64,000 nt of DNA, taken from the NCBI GenBank assembly GCA_000696115.1, contig JJOH01000003.1:429027-493026 (forward strand), given 5' to 3'. Position 1 is the first letter of the stretch. Each line of letters opens with the position of its first letter. Under the pieces are notes generated by a model. It saw nothing but the letters and a program-made list of their open reading frames with translations, was not told the origin of the DNA and ran no database searches. Source of the DNA: Streptomyces olindensis (GTDB lineage Bacteria > Actinomycetota > Actinomycetes > Streptomycetales > Streptomycetaceae). Shown here one piece after another: positions 29,381 through 37,935 of this stretch. Both the position numbers and the translations under genes were made by a program.

Positions 29381-30172
29381 TCAACCGGCGTCGCTGAGCA
29401 GCTCCTCACGCAGATGGGCGAAGCAGCTGCTGAGCAGCCGGGAGACGTGCATCTGCGAGATGCCGAGCTGCTCCGCGATGCGGCTCTGCGTCATGCCCTT
29501 GAAGAACCGCAGGTAGAGGATGATCCGTTCGCGCTCCGGCAGCGCCTCCAGGCAGGGCTTGACCGCCACCCGGTTGACGACGATGTCGAAGGCCGGGTCC
29601 GGCCCGCCGATCGCGTCCCCGAGGGCGTAGCCGTCCGTGCCGGGCATCTCCGCCTCCAGCGACAGCGCGGAGAAGCACTCCAGGGCCTCCATGCCGGCGC
29701 GCACCTCGCCCTCGGTGAGGTGGGCGTACTCGGCGATCTCGGCGACCGTGGGGGCGCGGCCCGGGGTGGTCTGCGACAGCTCCTTGGCGGCGTGCCGCAC
29801 CCGGTTGCGCAGGTCCTGGACCCGGCGGGGCACGTGCAGCGTCCACATGTGGTCACGGAAGTGGCGCTTGATCTCGCCGGTGACCGTCGGCACGGCGTAC
29901 GCCTCGAAGGCGTTGCCGCGCGCCGGGTCGTAGTGCTCGACGGCCTTGACCAGGCCGAGGGCGGCCACCTGGTACAGGTCCTCCAGGGCCTCGCCGCGGC
30001 CCCGGAAGCGGACGGCGATCCGCTCGGCCATGGGGAGCCAGGCCTCGACCAGCTCGTCGCGCAGGGCCTTGCGCTCGGGCCCCTCGGGCAGCCGCGCGAG
30101 GCGGGCGAACGCCGCGGCGGTGTCGGGGGCGTCGTCGTGGGGGTGCGTTCGGGTGCTGCCGGCGATACGCAT
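29381..30172 (-). CDS. RNA polymerase sigma factor, SigB/SigF family
   Basis: A 263-residue complete sigma factor. Region 2 has YQVAALGLVKAVEHYDPARG and AYAVPTVTGEIKRHFRDHMW, region 3 has APTVAEIAEYAHLTEGEVRA, and region 4 has ALPERERIILYLRFFKGMTQ and IAEQLGISQMHVSRLLSS. The lack of regions 1.1 and 1.2 is normal for this stress subfamily. The ATG at 30172 has GGGAGG 10 bases upstream; a GTG at 30181 is too close to it. No anti-sigma gene is adjacent, so its partner is probably one of the RsbW-like proteins elsewhere in this window or the genome. Confidence 0.93.
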   Translation of the reverse strand: MRIAGSTRTHPHDDAPDTAAAFARLARLPEGPERKALRDELVEAWLPMAERIAVRFRGRGEALEDLYQVAALGLVKAVEHYDPARGNAFEAYAVPTVTGEIKRHFRDHMWTLHVPRRVQDLRNRVRHAAKELSQTTPGRAPTVAEIAEYAHLTEGEVRAGMEALECFSALSLEAEMPGTDGYALGDAIGGPDPAFDIVVNRVAVKPCLEALPERERIILYLRFFKGMTQSRIAEQLGISQMHVSRLLSSCFAHLREELLSDAG

Positions 30173-30307
30173 GGTGCGCACCTCCCTGAGCAGGTGCTGG
30201 ATGGACAGACACCATGGGAAGCGCGGAGTCGGACCTCTCGGAGCACACCGGGGCCCGGCGGGCCGGCTTCCACGGACGTGCCTCCTGTCCGAAGCACTTC
30301 ACTGCCC

Positions 30308-30333
30308 ATTCCCGGGCAGAGATAAAACCAAAC
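30308..30333 (-). promoter_or_regulatory. Possible stress-type promoter for the sigma factor gene
   Basis: On the minus strand GTTT (30333-30330), a 16-base spacer and GGGAAT (30313-30308) resemble SigB/SigF-type promoters. Start codon is about 130 bases downstream. The 30300-30340 stretch is unusually AT-rich for this genome. Confidence 0.35.
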
Positions 30334-30425
30334 AATTCAGACAATACGGCATTCGGGGGTCCGAGGCTCCGCGGCCGACCGCCCCTTGGACCGATTGGCT
30401 CTGTTACAGAACTAATGTCGGCGGC

Positions 30426-30882
30426 ATGGAGCCGGAGACCTTCCCCGAAGAGCTGGCCGACGCGCTCGTCGGGGTCCAGCGACTGATCCGGCGGCGCCTG
30501 CGCCGGGAGATGCCCGACCCGCCGCTGCGCGGCGCCGAGGCGGAGCTGCTGCGCCTGGTCGTCACCCGGCGCGGCATCGGCATCTCCGACGCGGCGAAGG
30601 AACTCGGGCTCGCGACCAACTCGGTGTCGACGCTGGTCAACCAGCCGGCCCGGGCGGGCTACCTGACCCGCGAGACCGACCCGGCGGACCGGCGGGCCGC
30701 CCGGCTGCTGCCCACTCCCGCCGCCGAGACGCGGCTGCGCGAGTGGCGCCGCCGCCGCGCGGACCTCCTGCGACGGCACGTGTCGGGCCTCGACGAGACG
30801 GACCGCCGGGCGCTGCTCGGCGGCGGTCCCGGCCCTGCGCAAGCTGGCCGACACCCTGCACGAGGAGGCCGAGGAGTCATGA
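30426..30882 (+). pseudogene. MarR family regulator, frameshifted near the 3' end
   Basis: The first 130 codons encode a MarR protein with the winged helix region SDAAKELGLATNSVSTLVNQ and the wing DPADRRAARLL. Near 30820 the frame departs from the family. The expected ending AVPALRKLADTLHEEAEES and its TGA (30880-30882, overlapping the next ATG) lie one frame over, as if one G had been inserted. In the actual frame there is no stop, and the reading runs straight into the ABC ATPase gene. The DNA-binding part is intact, so partial function is possible. Confidence 0.75.
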
Positions 30883-31600
30883 CGCGGGACACCGACCGGG
30901 GGCAGTGGGACACCGACCGGGGGCAGGCCGACGCCGTCGCCTGCACCGGGCTCACCTACGCCTTCGGCGACACCAACGCCGTGGACGGACTCGATCTCAC
31001 GGTCCGGCCCGGCGAGGCCTTCGGGCTGCTCGGCCCGAACGGCGCCGGCAAGACCACCGCCATCCGCTGCCTCACCACCCTGCTGCCCGTGCCCGTACGC
31101 CGCCTGCTCGGCTACGTGCCGCAGCAACTGTCCGCGGACGCCGGACTCACCGGACGGGAGAACGTCGCCCTGTTGGCCCGGGTCTTCGACGTGCCCCGCC
31201 GGGAGCGCGCCGCTCGCGTCGCCCAGACACTGGCCGCCGTCGACCTCGCCCACGCCGCCGACCGGCGCGCCGCCCCCTACTCCGGCGGCATGGTCCGCCG
31301 GCTCGAACTCGCCCAGGCCCTGGTCAGCGCCCGCGCCTGCTCATCCTCGACGAGCCCACGATCGGCCTGGACCCGATCGCACGCACCGGCGTCTGGGGGC
31401 ACATCGGCGCCGTGCGCGCGGCCACCGGCATGACCGTGCTCGTGACCACCCACTACATGGACGAGGCCGACCCGTACTGCGACCGCGTCGCCCACGCTGG
31501 AGGACGTCTTCCGGGACGTGGCGGGCAGCGGTCTCGACGACCAGGCAGGAATTTCCGCGATGTCCGAAGCACCCGCCGCGCCGCCCGCCGTGTCGGCTGA
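30879..31600 (+). pseudogene. ABC transporter ATPase, frameshifted and internally deleted
   Basis: This is a daunorubicin-resistance-type (DrrA-like) ATPase remnant. Walker A (GLLGPNGAGKTTAIRC) and the signature (YSGGMVRRLELAQALVSA) are in the first frame. Walker B (LLILDEPTIGLDP) and the H-loop (LVTTHYMDEAD) continue in another frame after loss of one base near 31340. After DRVA (about 31490) a block of roughly 80 or more codons is missing. The C-terminal LEDVFRDVAGSGLDDQAG and FRDVRSTRRAARRVG are again split by a frame change. It cannot make a working ATPase as read. Confidence 0.85.
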
Positions 31601-32209
31601 CCCCACCCCCACCCCCGGCATCGACCTGCTGCTGAAGCCTCCGCGGCCCCGCGCCGGATGGCGGCTGCTGCCCGCCCGGATCGGCGCGATGTGCGCGGTC
31701 GAACCGCAAAAGCTCCGCCACGACCGCACCGAGCTGTACACCGCGCGGTCCAGCCGGCCCTCTGGCTGCTGATCTTCGGCCAGACCTTCACCCGCATCAG
31801 GGCCATCCCGACCGGCGGCATCCCCTACGTCGACTTCCTGGCGCCCGGCATCATCGCCCACTCCGCGATGTTCATCGCCATCTTCTACGGCATCCAGGTC
31901 ATCTGGGAGCGCGACGCCGGCATCCTGAACAAACTCCTGCTGGGCGTGGCCCTGACCTGGAACCCGCTCAGGCTGCTCGCCGTCGCCGCGATTGTCGTCC
32001 TCGGCTCGGCCTTCTTCTCTCGGTCCGTGACGCCGGGCTGGCTCCAGGCCGTCAGCAAGGCCAACCCGCTCAGCTACGAGGTGGACGCCCCGCGCGGCCT
32101 CCTCCTCGGCACCCCTCACCACCTGGCGACCGACTTCGCGGTGCTGCTCGTGGCCGCCGCCCTCGGCGTCACCGCCGCCTCGGCCCTGCTGGGCCGTCTG
32201 GCCCATTGA
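31560..32209 (+). pseudogene. ABC-2 type permease, frameshifted with two internal deletions
   Basis: The frame opened by the ATG at 31560 encodes SEAPAAPPAVSADPTPTP and an N-terminal segment to AVEPQKLRHDRTELYT, then stops at 31772 after a one-base loss near 31740. The rest (PALWLLIFGQTFTRIRAIPT, then IFYGIQVIWERDAGILNKLL) continues in another frame to 32209. Direct joins such as NKLLLGVALTWNP and SAFFSRSVTPGWLQ show that two membrane segments of the DrrB-like permease have been lost. It is the partner of the decayed ATPase. Confidence 0.82.
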
Positions 32210-32289
32210 TCTTCACCCGGGAAAGTGATGTGCGGCACGCCTCGGCAAGCGCTTTCTCCGACTGTTTCCGGATAACCGCTGGGCACGGC

Positions 32290-32304
32290 TTGATCACCGA
32301 TCAA
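32290..32304. promoter_or_regulatory. Palindrome TTGATC-N3-GATCAA
   Basis: Perfect 6-base arms around a 3-base centre lie 97 bases before the hypothetical gene at 32401. The AT-rich flanks (32215-32340) look like a promoter region. No regulator gene is adjacent. Confidence 0.35.
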
Positions 32305-32400
32305 AAGGGGTGAACTGCCTGGCCACAGCGCATTCTGCTCATTTGACAGTCCGCTCGGACCACAGATAGGAAGCAGCTTCCAGAGGTCGAGAGGTGCAGC

Positions 32401-32922
32401 GTGTACGAGCCGAACGTGGTCGGGGACTGGCAGGAGTACGACGAGCATGCCGGTCTGCGCGTCCGCGTCCACCGTCTGGAACTGGCCGAGCCGCCCCGCG
32501 GCCGGGACGACGCCGCCGACGGACTGACGTACTTCTCCCTCCGCGTGACGGTCGAGAACCGTGGCAGCCGGCACCTCGGCATCCATCTCGAGGACGGCCA
32601 GATCGACGTACGGATCGGCCCGGACGGGGAGAGTGCCTTCCTCGACTGGCGCAACTCGCAGTTCATCGAGGGCTTCGACGTCTATCCGCTGCGCCGGGCC
32701 ACCGCCGTGCTGTACGCGGCCGGCGCCGAGTCGTCCCTGGGTCTGGTGGACGTCCAGGTGCAGTTGCGCGTCGAGGAGGAGTGGACCGACCGCCGGCTCT
32801 GGTCGGGCGGGATCGGTGCGCACGAGGGATCGGCCGGGGCCCAGCAGGGCGCCGTGCGCGACAGCCTGGCGCACCAGGTGAGCGTCTTCCTGCGGGACCA
32901 GGCGGAGGAAGGCACCGCCTGA
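32401..32922 (+). CDS. Hypothetical beta-rich protein
   Basis: A 173-residue soluble protein of unrecognised family. The alternating pattern in LTYFSLRVTVENRGSRHLGI and LGLVDVQVQLRVEEEWTD suggests an immunoglobulin-like beta-sandwich, similar in outline to DUF4352-type folds, but without a signal peptide or lipobox. The GTG start has GAGAGG about 6 bases upstream. It converges on hemC with a 24-base gap. No function is proposed. Confidence 0.7.
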   Translation: MYEPNVVGDWQEYDEHAGLRVRVHRLELAEPPRGRDDAADGLTYFSLRVTVENRGSRHLGIHLEDGQIDVRIGPDGESAFLDWRNSQFIEGFDVYPLRRATAVLYAAGAESSLGLVDVQVQLRVEEEWTDRRLWSGGIGAHEGSAGAQQGAVRDSLAHQVSVFLRDQAEEGTA

Positions 32923-32946
32923 TCCGGTGTCAGGGCGTCGCCGCCG

Positions 32947-33882
32947 TCAGTGCGGGATGCCGTCGATGATCTCGCGGGCGCCCTGCCGCAGCAGGGCCAC
33001 GGCGACCGAGGTGCCGAGCGTGGCCGGATCGAGCCGTCCCGCCCACTCGTGGGCGTTCAGCCGTGTCTTGCCGTCCGGCGTGAACACACAGGCCCGCAGG
33101 GACAGTTCGCCGCTGCGGTCCACCCGCGCGAACCCGGCGATGGGGCTGTTGCAGTGCCCCTGGAGGACGTGCAGGAACATGCGCTCGGCGGTCGTCTCCC
33201 GGTAGGTGTCCGGGTCGCCGAGTCCGCTCACCGCGTCGATCAGGTCGGCGTCGCCCTCACGGCACTGCAGCGCCAGGACGCCCGCGCCGATCGGCGGCAT
33301 CATCGTCTCGGTGGAGAGGATCTCGCTGATCACGTCGGTCCGGCCGATGCGCTCCAGTCCGGCGACCGCGAGCAGCAGGGCGTCGGCCTCTCCCGCCGCC
33401 AGCTTCGCCAGGCGGCGGTTGGCGTTGCCCCGGAACGGCACGCACTCCAGGTGCGGGTGCGTGGCGGCGAGTTGGGCGACCCGGCGCACCGAGGAGGTGC
33501 CGATGCGCGTCCCGGCCGGCAGCTCGTCCAGGGTGAGCCCGCCGGGATGGATCAGGGCGTCGCGGACGTCGTCCCGCTTGAGGAACGCGGCGAACACCGT
33601 GCCCGCCGGGAGAGGCCGGTCGGCCGGCACGTCCTTCACGCAGTGCACGGCGAGGTCGGCCTCCCCGGCCAGCAGCGCCGCGTCGACCTCCTTGGTGAAC
33701 GCGCCCTTGCCCTCGACCTTGGACAGGTCGCCCATCCACTTGTCGCCGGTGGTCTTCACCGGGACGACCTCGGTGCGCACTCCGGGGTGGGCGGCGGCCA
33801 ACTCGGCCCGGACGCGCTCGACCTGGGCGAGCGCCATGGGGGAGTCGCGGGAGACGATGCGGATCAGTTCGGGGACGGACAT
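32947..33882 (-). CDS. hemC: Hydroxymethylbilane synthase (porphobilinogen deaminase) paralogue
   Basis: A 311-residue enzyme of tetrapyrrole synthesis that joins four porphobilinogens. The dipyrromethane cofactor cysteine is in [17 protein letters not shown]. The N-terminal [18 protein letters not shown] and [11 protein letters not shown] are recognisable. Deviations from the usual forms include AVHCVKDVP for AVHSxKDxP and [10 protein letters not shown] for RGNVxTRL. The ATG at 33882 matches the family start. It stands alone, without hemA, hemD or hemB, so it is probably a second copy besides the main hem cluster. Confidence 0.85.
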   Translation of the reverse strand: MSVPELIRIVSRDSPMALAQVERVRAELAAAHPGVRTEVVPVKTTGDKWMGDLSKVEGKGAFTKEVDAALLAGEADLAVHCVKDVPADRPLPAGTVFAAFLKRDDVRDALIHPGGLTLDELPAGTRIGTSSVRRVAQLAATHPHLECVPFRGNANRRLAKLAAGEADALLLAVAGLERIGRTDVISEILSTETMMPPIGAGVLALQCREGDADLIDAVSGLGDPDTYRETTAERMFLHVLQGHCNSPIAGFARVDRSGELSLRACVFTPDGKTRLNAHEWAGRLDPATLGTSVAVALLRQGAREIIDGIPH

Positions 33883-33950
33883 GCGGACACGATAGACCCT
33901 CCCCGGGGTGCGCCTGTGCCGTACCTCCCTCGATCGCCCCTCTGCGCACG

Positions 33951-34973
33951 TCAGTTCGGGGCGAGCGGCTCGCTCAGCTCGATCGCGCGCAGGGCCGCGG
34001 CCAAGGCCCGCTCGTCGCCGACGTCGAGGGCGGTGTCGGTGAGCTTGATGACGTGTTCGTCGCCGTGGGCGAGGGCCTGTTCGAGCACCTCGTCCGCCGT
34101 GCGGCCCGGCGCGGTGACGGGGGCGGCGGGCCCGGCCGGGGCGTACATGGCGGTGACCGCCGCGGACGCGGTCCACGCGGCGTGCAGACTCGGCGCCCAC
34201 AGCTCGCGCGGCAGGGACGGGAGGGCGCGCAGCACGGCGTTGGGTGCCGTCGCCGCGTGCACGAGCATGGTCTCCTCGCCGTGGCCGTGGGTGGCGTACC
34301 GGTGGGTTGCGGCCCGGACCAGCTCGGTCAGGCGGGTCCGGGCGGTGTCCGGGTCGGTCACGTCGCCCGCCCAGCGCGGCAGCCGCCGTACGGCCGCCAG
34401 CCGGTCGGGGAACCCGCCCCGGGGGTCGGTGATCGGCGGCACGGCGTCCAGCGACCGGGCGGCGCTCGGCGCCGGGGGAAGCGGCGCGATGCCGGACACG
34501 GGGCGGTGTCGGGCCGCCCAGTAGCCCAGACCGTGGGCGAGTTCGGCGAGCCGCGGCCCGTTCTCCCCGGCTTCCAGGGCCCGTACGGCGTGCCCGACGC
34601 GGATGACGGGGTGGGTGGAGCCGCCGTAGATCCCGGGCAGCAGGCGGGGCCACCAGACGGCGAGGACGTCCCGCCAGGGCTGTTCGGCGAGTGCGCGGCC
34701 GAAGTGGCCGATCCAGTCCGCGGCCCGGCGCGGATCGCCCAGCGCCTCACGCCAGTCGGCGTCCGTCACGGGGGAGAAGGGCCGGGGGAAGTCCTCCAGC
34801 TTGGGCCGGTACAGGTCCAGCCAGCGGTGCACGGCGTCCGCCCGGCCGTGCGCGGCGAGTGCCTCCACCACCATGGGGGCGTGGTTGGTGAGTCTGCCGA
34901 GCCGCTCCGGGCCCGAGGCGTGCAGGCGTCCGAGGGCCTCTTCGAGGGTCCCTGTCGTGTCGTGCGTGTCCAT
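33951..34973 (-). CDS. Questin oxidase-like protein (DUF4243)
   Basis: A 340-residue soluble protein. The pattern [20 protein letters not shown] near the N-terminus, [20 protein letters not shown] and [20 protein letters not shown] with its histidines are the marks of the questin oxidase-like family. Fungal members perform Baeyer-Villiger ring opening of anthraquinones; the bacterial substrate is unknown. The ATG at 34973 is the first start in frame. It lies 68 bases before (upstream of) hemC on the same strand, and could be cotranscribed with it. Confidence 0.8.
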   Translation of the reverse strand: MDTHDTTGTLEEALGRLHASGPERLGRLTNHAPMVVEALAAHGRADAVHRWLDLYRPKLEDFPRPFSPVTDADWREALGDPRRAADWIGHFGRALAEQPWRDVLAVWWPRLLPGIYGGSTHPVIRVGHAVRALEAGENGPRLAELAHGLGYWAARHRPVSGIAPLPPAPSAARSLDAVPPITDPRGGFPDRLAAVRRLPRWAGDVTDPDTARTRLTELVRAATHRYATHGHGEETMLVHAATAPNAVLRALPSLPRELWAPSLHAAWTASAAVTAMYAPAGPAAPVTAPGRTADEVLEQALAHGDEHVIKLTDTALDVGDERALAAALRAIELSEPLAPN

Positions 34974-35068
34974 GGCGGGACGCTATGCGGCCGCTCTCGG
35001 CCGGCGGATCGGACGCGGGGCGGAAAGCGGGCCCGGCCGGGGACCTAGGCCCCCGGCCGGGGGTGGCA

Positions 35069-35842
35069 TCACGCGTAGGGATCGAAGGCGATGCCCGAGG
35101 GCTTGGCGGACGCCAGGTGGTTGGCGAAGTTGGCGTCCTTCAGGCCGAAGTTGGCGCTGCCGAAGTTGTACGACGTGAGCTTGTCGCGCACCCCGGCCGG
35201 GTAGCCGTTCCAGCCGACCAGCGGCGGGTACTGCCAGGTGCCCTTGTGGTTCTCCGGCGGCTCGTCGCCCGAGTTGGCCAGGCGGAAGCAGTGCGTGCTC
35301 GCGCCGTCCTTGTGGTACACGATCTTCGGGTGCGTGCCGTCGAAGCGGACCTCGGACGCCGGGTGCACGTCGAAGGAGCCGTGGGCGGACGTGGACACGT
35401 ACTTGACCTGGTTGTTCTGCACGAACACCGCCACGTGCTCGAAGTCGTGCCGGTGGCCGCCGATGCTGCTGCCCGCGATCGCCTGGTCCTTCTCGAAGTA
35501 CAGGGCGTAGAGGATGGCGCACCAGCCGTTGTTGCACTTGTAACGGGCGTAGCCGTTGGTGTTGTCCAGGTCCGAGGCGTCGCGGCAGTCGCCGTTGAGG
35601 GCCCCGGTCGGGTTGAGCCCGCCGTTCACGGTGCCGTCCGGGCCGATGGCGGGCGTGGAGTAGCAGCCGTCGGTGTCGTAGTCGTAGGCGGGCTGGTACG
35701 TCTGCTCCAGCGACTCCGCGTTGGCCGGCAGCGCCCGCGGCGGGGCGGCGAAGGCCGTGGCGGGGAGGGCGAGCACGAGGGCGGCGGCACCGGCCGCTCC
35801 GGTGAGCCATCTCCTGCGGTGGGCGAACGGGCGTGACGACAC
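35069..35842 (-). CDS. Secreted NPP1 family protein (necrosis-inducing-like)
   Basis: A 257-residue exported protein. Residues 1-33 form a signal peptide with a basic start (MSSRPFAHRRRWLTGAAGAA) and cleavage near AFAAPP. The mature part has the family heptapeptide as GHRHDFEHVAVF, where the acidic and histidine residues bind a metal. Cysteines in DGCYSTP and GDCRDAS, plus CNNGWC, suggest disulphides. In plant pathogens NLP proteins bind glycosylinositol phosphorylceramides; the role in saprophytes is open. AAGAGGAGG precedes the GTG start at 35842. Confidence 0.88.
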   Translation of the reverse strand: MSSRPFAHRRRWLTGAAGAAALVLALPATAFAAPPRALPANAESLEQTYQPAYDYDTDGCYSTPAIGPDGTVNGGLNPTGALNGDCRDASDLDNTNGYARYKCNNGWCAILYALYFEKDQAIAGSSIGGHRHDFEHVAVFVQNNQVKYVSTSAHGSFDVHPASEVRFDGTHPKIVYHKDGASTHCFRLANSGDEPPENHKGTWQYPPLVGWNGYPAGVRDKLTSYNFGSANFGLKDANFANHLASAKPSGIAFDPYA

Positions 35843-35986
35843 TGCGTCCTCCTCTTGGTCCGGGCGCAGCCCAACGGCTGTGGGGGGAAGGGAGGATCAG
35901 CTTCCAGGTTCAGCGCGTCCATGCCAAGAGGGGTGGGGGATCCCAACGGTGAATCACAGCCCAATAGTTGGCGCCCGGCCGCCGAT

Positions 35987-37018
35987 TCAGACCATGTCGT
36001 CCGGGATGTCGGCCGCCGCCTCCTCGGGCGTGAGGTCCGGCCGGAGCCGCAGCCAGGACGGCTGCCGCAGCAGCCCCTCCCGGGTCCGGGTGCTGTAGCG
36101 GACCTCGCCGACCAGTCGGGGGACGACCCAGTGCGCGCCGGGAGCGCGCGGGGCGGGGTCGAACGGGCAGGCGTCGGTCGCGGCGGCTCGCAGCAGCCCG
36201 GCCAGTTCGGTCCGTTCGGCCTCGCTCCAGCCGGTGCCCACGCTCCCGACGTAGCGCAGCCGCCCCGCGGCCCGCTGACCGACCAGTACCGCGCCCGGCA
36301 GGCCCGTGAGCCGCCCCTTGCCGGGCTGCCAGCCGCCGACCAGGACGTCCTCGGTGCGCATGTTGCGGATCTTGATCCAGGCCCGGGAGCGCACGCCCGG
36401 CTCGTACACCGAGTCCAGCCGCTTGCAGACCAGCCCCTCCAGGCCGTGCTCACGGGTGGCGCGCAGGGCCTCGGCGCCGTGGCCGACGATCGCGGCCGGT
36501 GTCGACCAGGACGGCCCGGCGAGGCCCAGGTCCTCCAGTGCCGCGCGGCGCCGTGCGTAGGGGAGCCGGAGCAGGGAGCGGTCCTCCAGGTGCAGCAGGT
36601 CGAACAGCACGAGATGGACCGGCACCTCCGCCGCCCGCCGCGCCGCCCGCGCGGGTGCGTGGGCGAGACCCATGCGGGACTGCAGCAACTGGAAGTTCGC
36701 GCGGCCCTGTTCGTCCAGGGCCAGGACCTCCCCGTCGAGCACGGCGGGCGTGGTGCCGAGCGCGGTGCCGAGCGGACCCAGTTCCGGGTACGCGGCCGTG
36801 ATGTCCTCGCCCGACCGGGCCCGCAGCAGCACGCCGCCGTCCCCGGGGAGGTAGACCACCACGCGCTGGCCGTCCTGCTTGGTCTCGTAGGCCCAGCGCG
36901 CGTCCTGCGCGGCGGGCGGCAGGGTGCCGGGCGTGGCGAGCATGGGCGGGATCAGCGGCAGGTCCACGGGTGAGTTGTCGACGCGCCGGTGCCCGGTCAC
37001 GCGCGTTCGGCGTGCCAT
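35987..37018 (-). CDS. ATP-dependent DNA ligase
   Basis: A 343-residue ligase with an adenylation domain (about 20-210) and an OB-fold domain (about 220-335). The nucleophile lysine is in YETKQDGQRVVVYL (motif I), the IV-type motif is in LEGLVCKRLDSVYEPG and motif V in RAWIKIRNMRTEDVLVGG. It matches the LigC or LigD ligase module without polymerase or phosphoesterase. Nick sealing in repair is the likely role. The ATG at 37018 is followed by a short basic leader; a downstream GTG may be the true start. A LigD-type phosphoesterase lies 7 kb away. Confidence 0.88.
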   Translation of the reverse strand: MARRTRVTGHRRVDNSPVDLPLIPPMLATPGTLPPAAQDARWAYETKQDGQRVVVYLPGDGGVLLRARSGEDITAAYPELGPLGTALGTTPAVLDGEVLALDEQGRANFQLLQSRMGLAHAPARAARRAAEVPVHLVLFDLLHLEDRSLLRLPYARRRAALEDLGLAGPSWSTPAAIVGHGAEALRATREHGLEGLVCKRLDSVYEPGVRSRAWIKIRNMRTEDVLVGGWQPGKGRLTGLPGAVLVGQRAAGRLRYVGSVGTGWSEAERTELAGLLRAAATDACPFDPAPRAPGAHWVVPRLVGEVRYSTRTREGLLRQPSWLRLRPDLTPEEAAADIPDDMV

Positions 37019-37063
37019 TCCCCTGAACGGCGTCGACGGGACGGCGGCCGGGCGTGGCTGGTA

Positions 37064-37080
37064 TTGCTTGAGTCAGGCAA
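37064..37080. promoter_or_regulatory. MarR-type operator, copy 1
   Basis: TTGCTTGAGTCAGGCAA is a near-perfect 17-bp palindrome (14 of 17 positions symmetric) located 21 bases before the chimeric gene at 37102 and in the divergent promoter of the ligase. It matches the copy at 37899-37915 at 14 of 17 positions. Confidence 0.65.
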
Positions 37081-37101
37081 GTGGGGCGGTAGGGTGGGCG
37101 C

Positions 37102-37671
37102 ATGGCCACCTCGTCGCCGTACGGCAGCATCCGTGAGAGGCCGGCGCTCGCGCGCGGGGACGGGCAGCGCCTGCGGATCGTCGTGCGGGAGCCGGAGCTC
37201 GCCGAACTGCTCTCGACCACCCTGGAGCTGGCGGGCTACCGGATCAGCCTGACGGATTCCGGGGGCGAGGCGCTGGCGCGGGTCGAACGGCACCGGTTCG
37301 ATCTCGTCGTCCTCGACGGTGAGCTGCCCGACCTGGCGCGACTGGGCAGGCGAAGCCCCCTCGCGCTCGCCCACCGCCCGCCGGCCCTCGTGCTGACGGT
37401 GTGCGACTCCGACCTGGCCAACCGGGATCCCGCCGCCTTCCCCGACCCGGACCGGCTCGACCTGCGCCGCGACGCCCGCCGGCACATCGCGTTCGGCTTC
37501 GGCGTGCACCAGTGCCTGGGCCGGCCGCTGGCCCGCATGGAACTCCAGGTCGTCTGCGGCACCCTCTACCGCCGCATCCCCACACTGCGGCTCGCCGCCC
37601 CGGTGGAGAGCCTGCCGTTCAAGCACGACGGCTCGGTGTACGGCGTCTACGAACTGCCCGTCACATGGTGA
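37102..37671 (+). pseudogene. Chimeric open frame: receiver-domain fragment joined to CYP105-type P450 C-terminus
   Basis: The frame is intact over 189 codons but joins unrelated halves. Residues about 22-99 look like a response regulator receiver domain (DLVVLDGELPDLARLG, with the expected phospho-aspartate, and PALVLTV). From about residue 104 the sequence is the end of a cytochrome P450: ANRDPAAFPDPDRLDLRRDA, the haem loop HIAFGFGVHQCLGRPLARME and the CYP105-type ending KHDGSVYGVYELPVTW. The I and K helices are absent, so it cannot be a P450. A deletion fusing two genes is the simplest origin. A ferredoxin gene follows 23 bases later. Confidence 0.8.
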
Positions 37672-37694
37672 CGCGGAACCAGCAGGAGGCAGAC

Positions 37695-37889
37695 ATGCGA
37701 GTGGAACTGGACGAGCCGAAGTGCGTCGCCTCGGGGCAGTGCGTCATGGCCGCCCCCGAGGTCTTCGACCAGCGCGAGGAGGACGGCATCGCCTTCGTGC
37801 TGGACGAACGGCCCGCGGGGGACTCCTTGGCGGAGGTGCGCGAGGCCGTCGCGATCTGTCCGGCGGCCGCGATCCGGCTGGTGCAGTGA
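37695..37889 (+). CDS. [3Fe-4S] ferredoxin of the P450-partner type
   Basis: A 64-residue ferredoxin. Cysteines in CVASGQCVMAAPEVF and in AICPAAAIRL give the C-x5-C...CP pattern of [3Fe-4S] ferredoxins, which hand electrons to CYP105-type P450s. AGGAGG lies 6 bases before the ATG. Its natural partner was presumably the P450 whose C-terminal end survives just upstream. It now stands without an intact adjacent P450. Confidence 0.9.
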   Translation: MRVELDEPKCVASGQCVMAAPEVFDQREEDGIAFVLDERPAGDSLAEVREAVAICPAAAIRLVQ

Positions 37890-37898
37890 CGGCTCGAT

Positions 37899-37915
37899 TT
37901 ACTTGAGTTACGCAA
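37899..37915. promoter_or_regulatory. MarR-type operator, copy 2
   Basis: TTACTTGAGTTACGCAA lies 20 bases before the ATG of the MarR gene at 37936. It shares 14 of 17 positions and the same distance to a start codon with the copy at 37064-37080, as expected for autoregulation plus control of the upstream P450/ferredoxin unit. Confidence 0.65.
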
Positions 37916-37935
37916 CGAGCTGGTAAAGTGGGTCC

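Noticed and set aside
29946..31433. A natural MarR-ABC ATPase fusion protein
   Set aside because: The MarR tail and its stop exist one frame over, with a normal ATGA junction to the ATPase. The ATPase itself is frameshifted, so the fusion is a by-product of decay.
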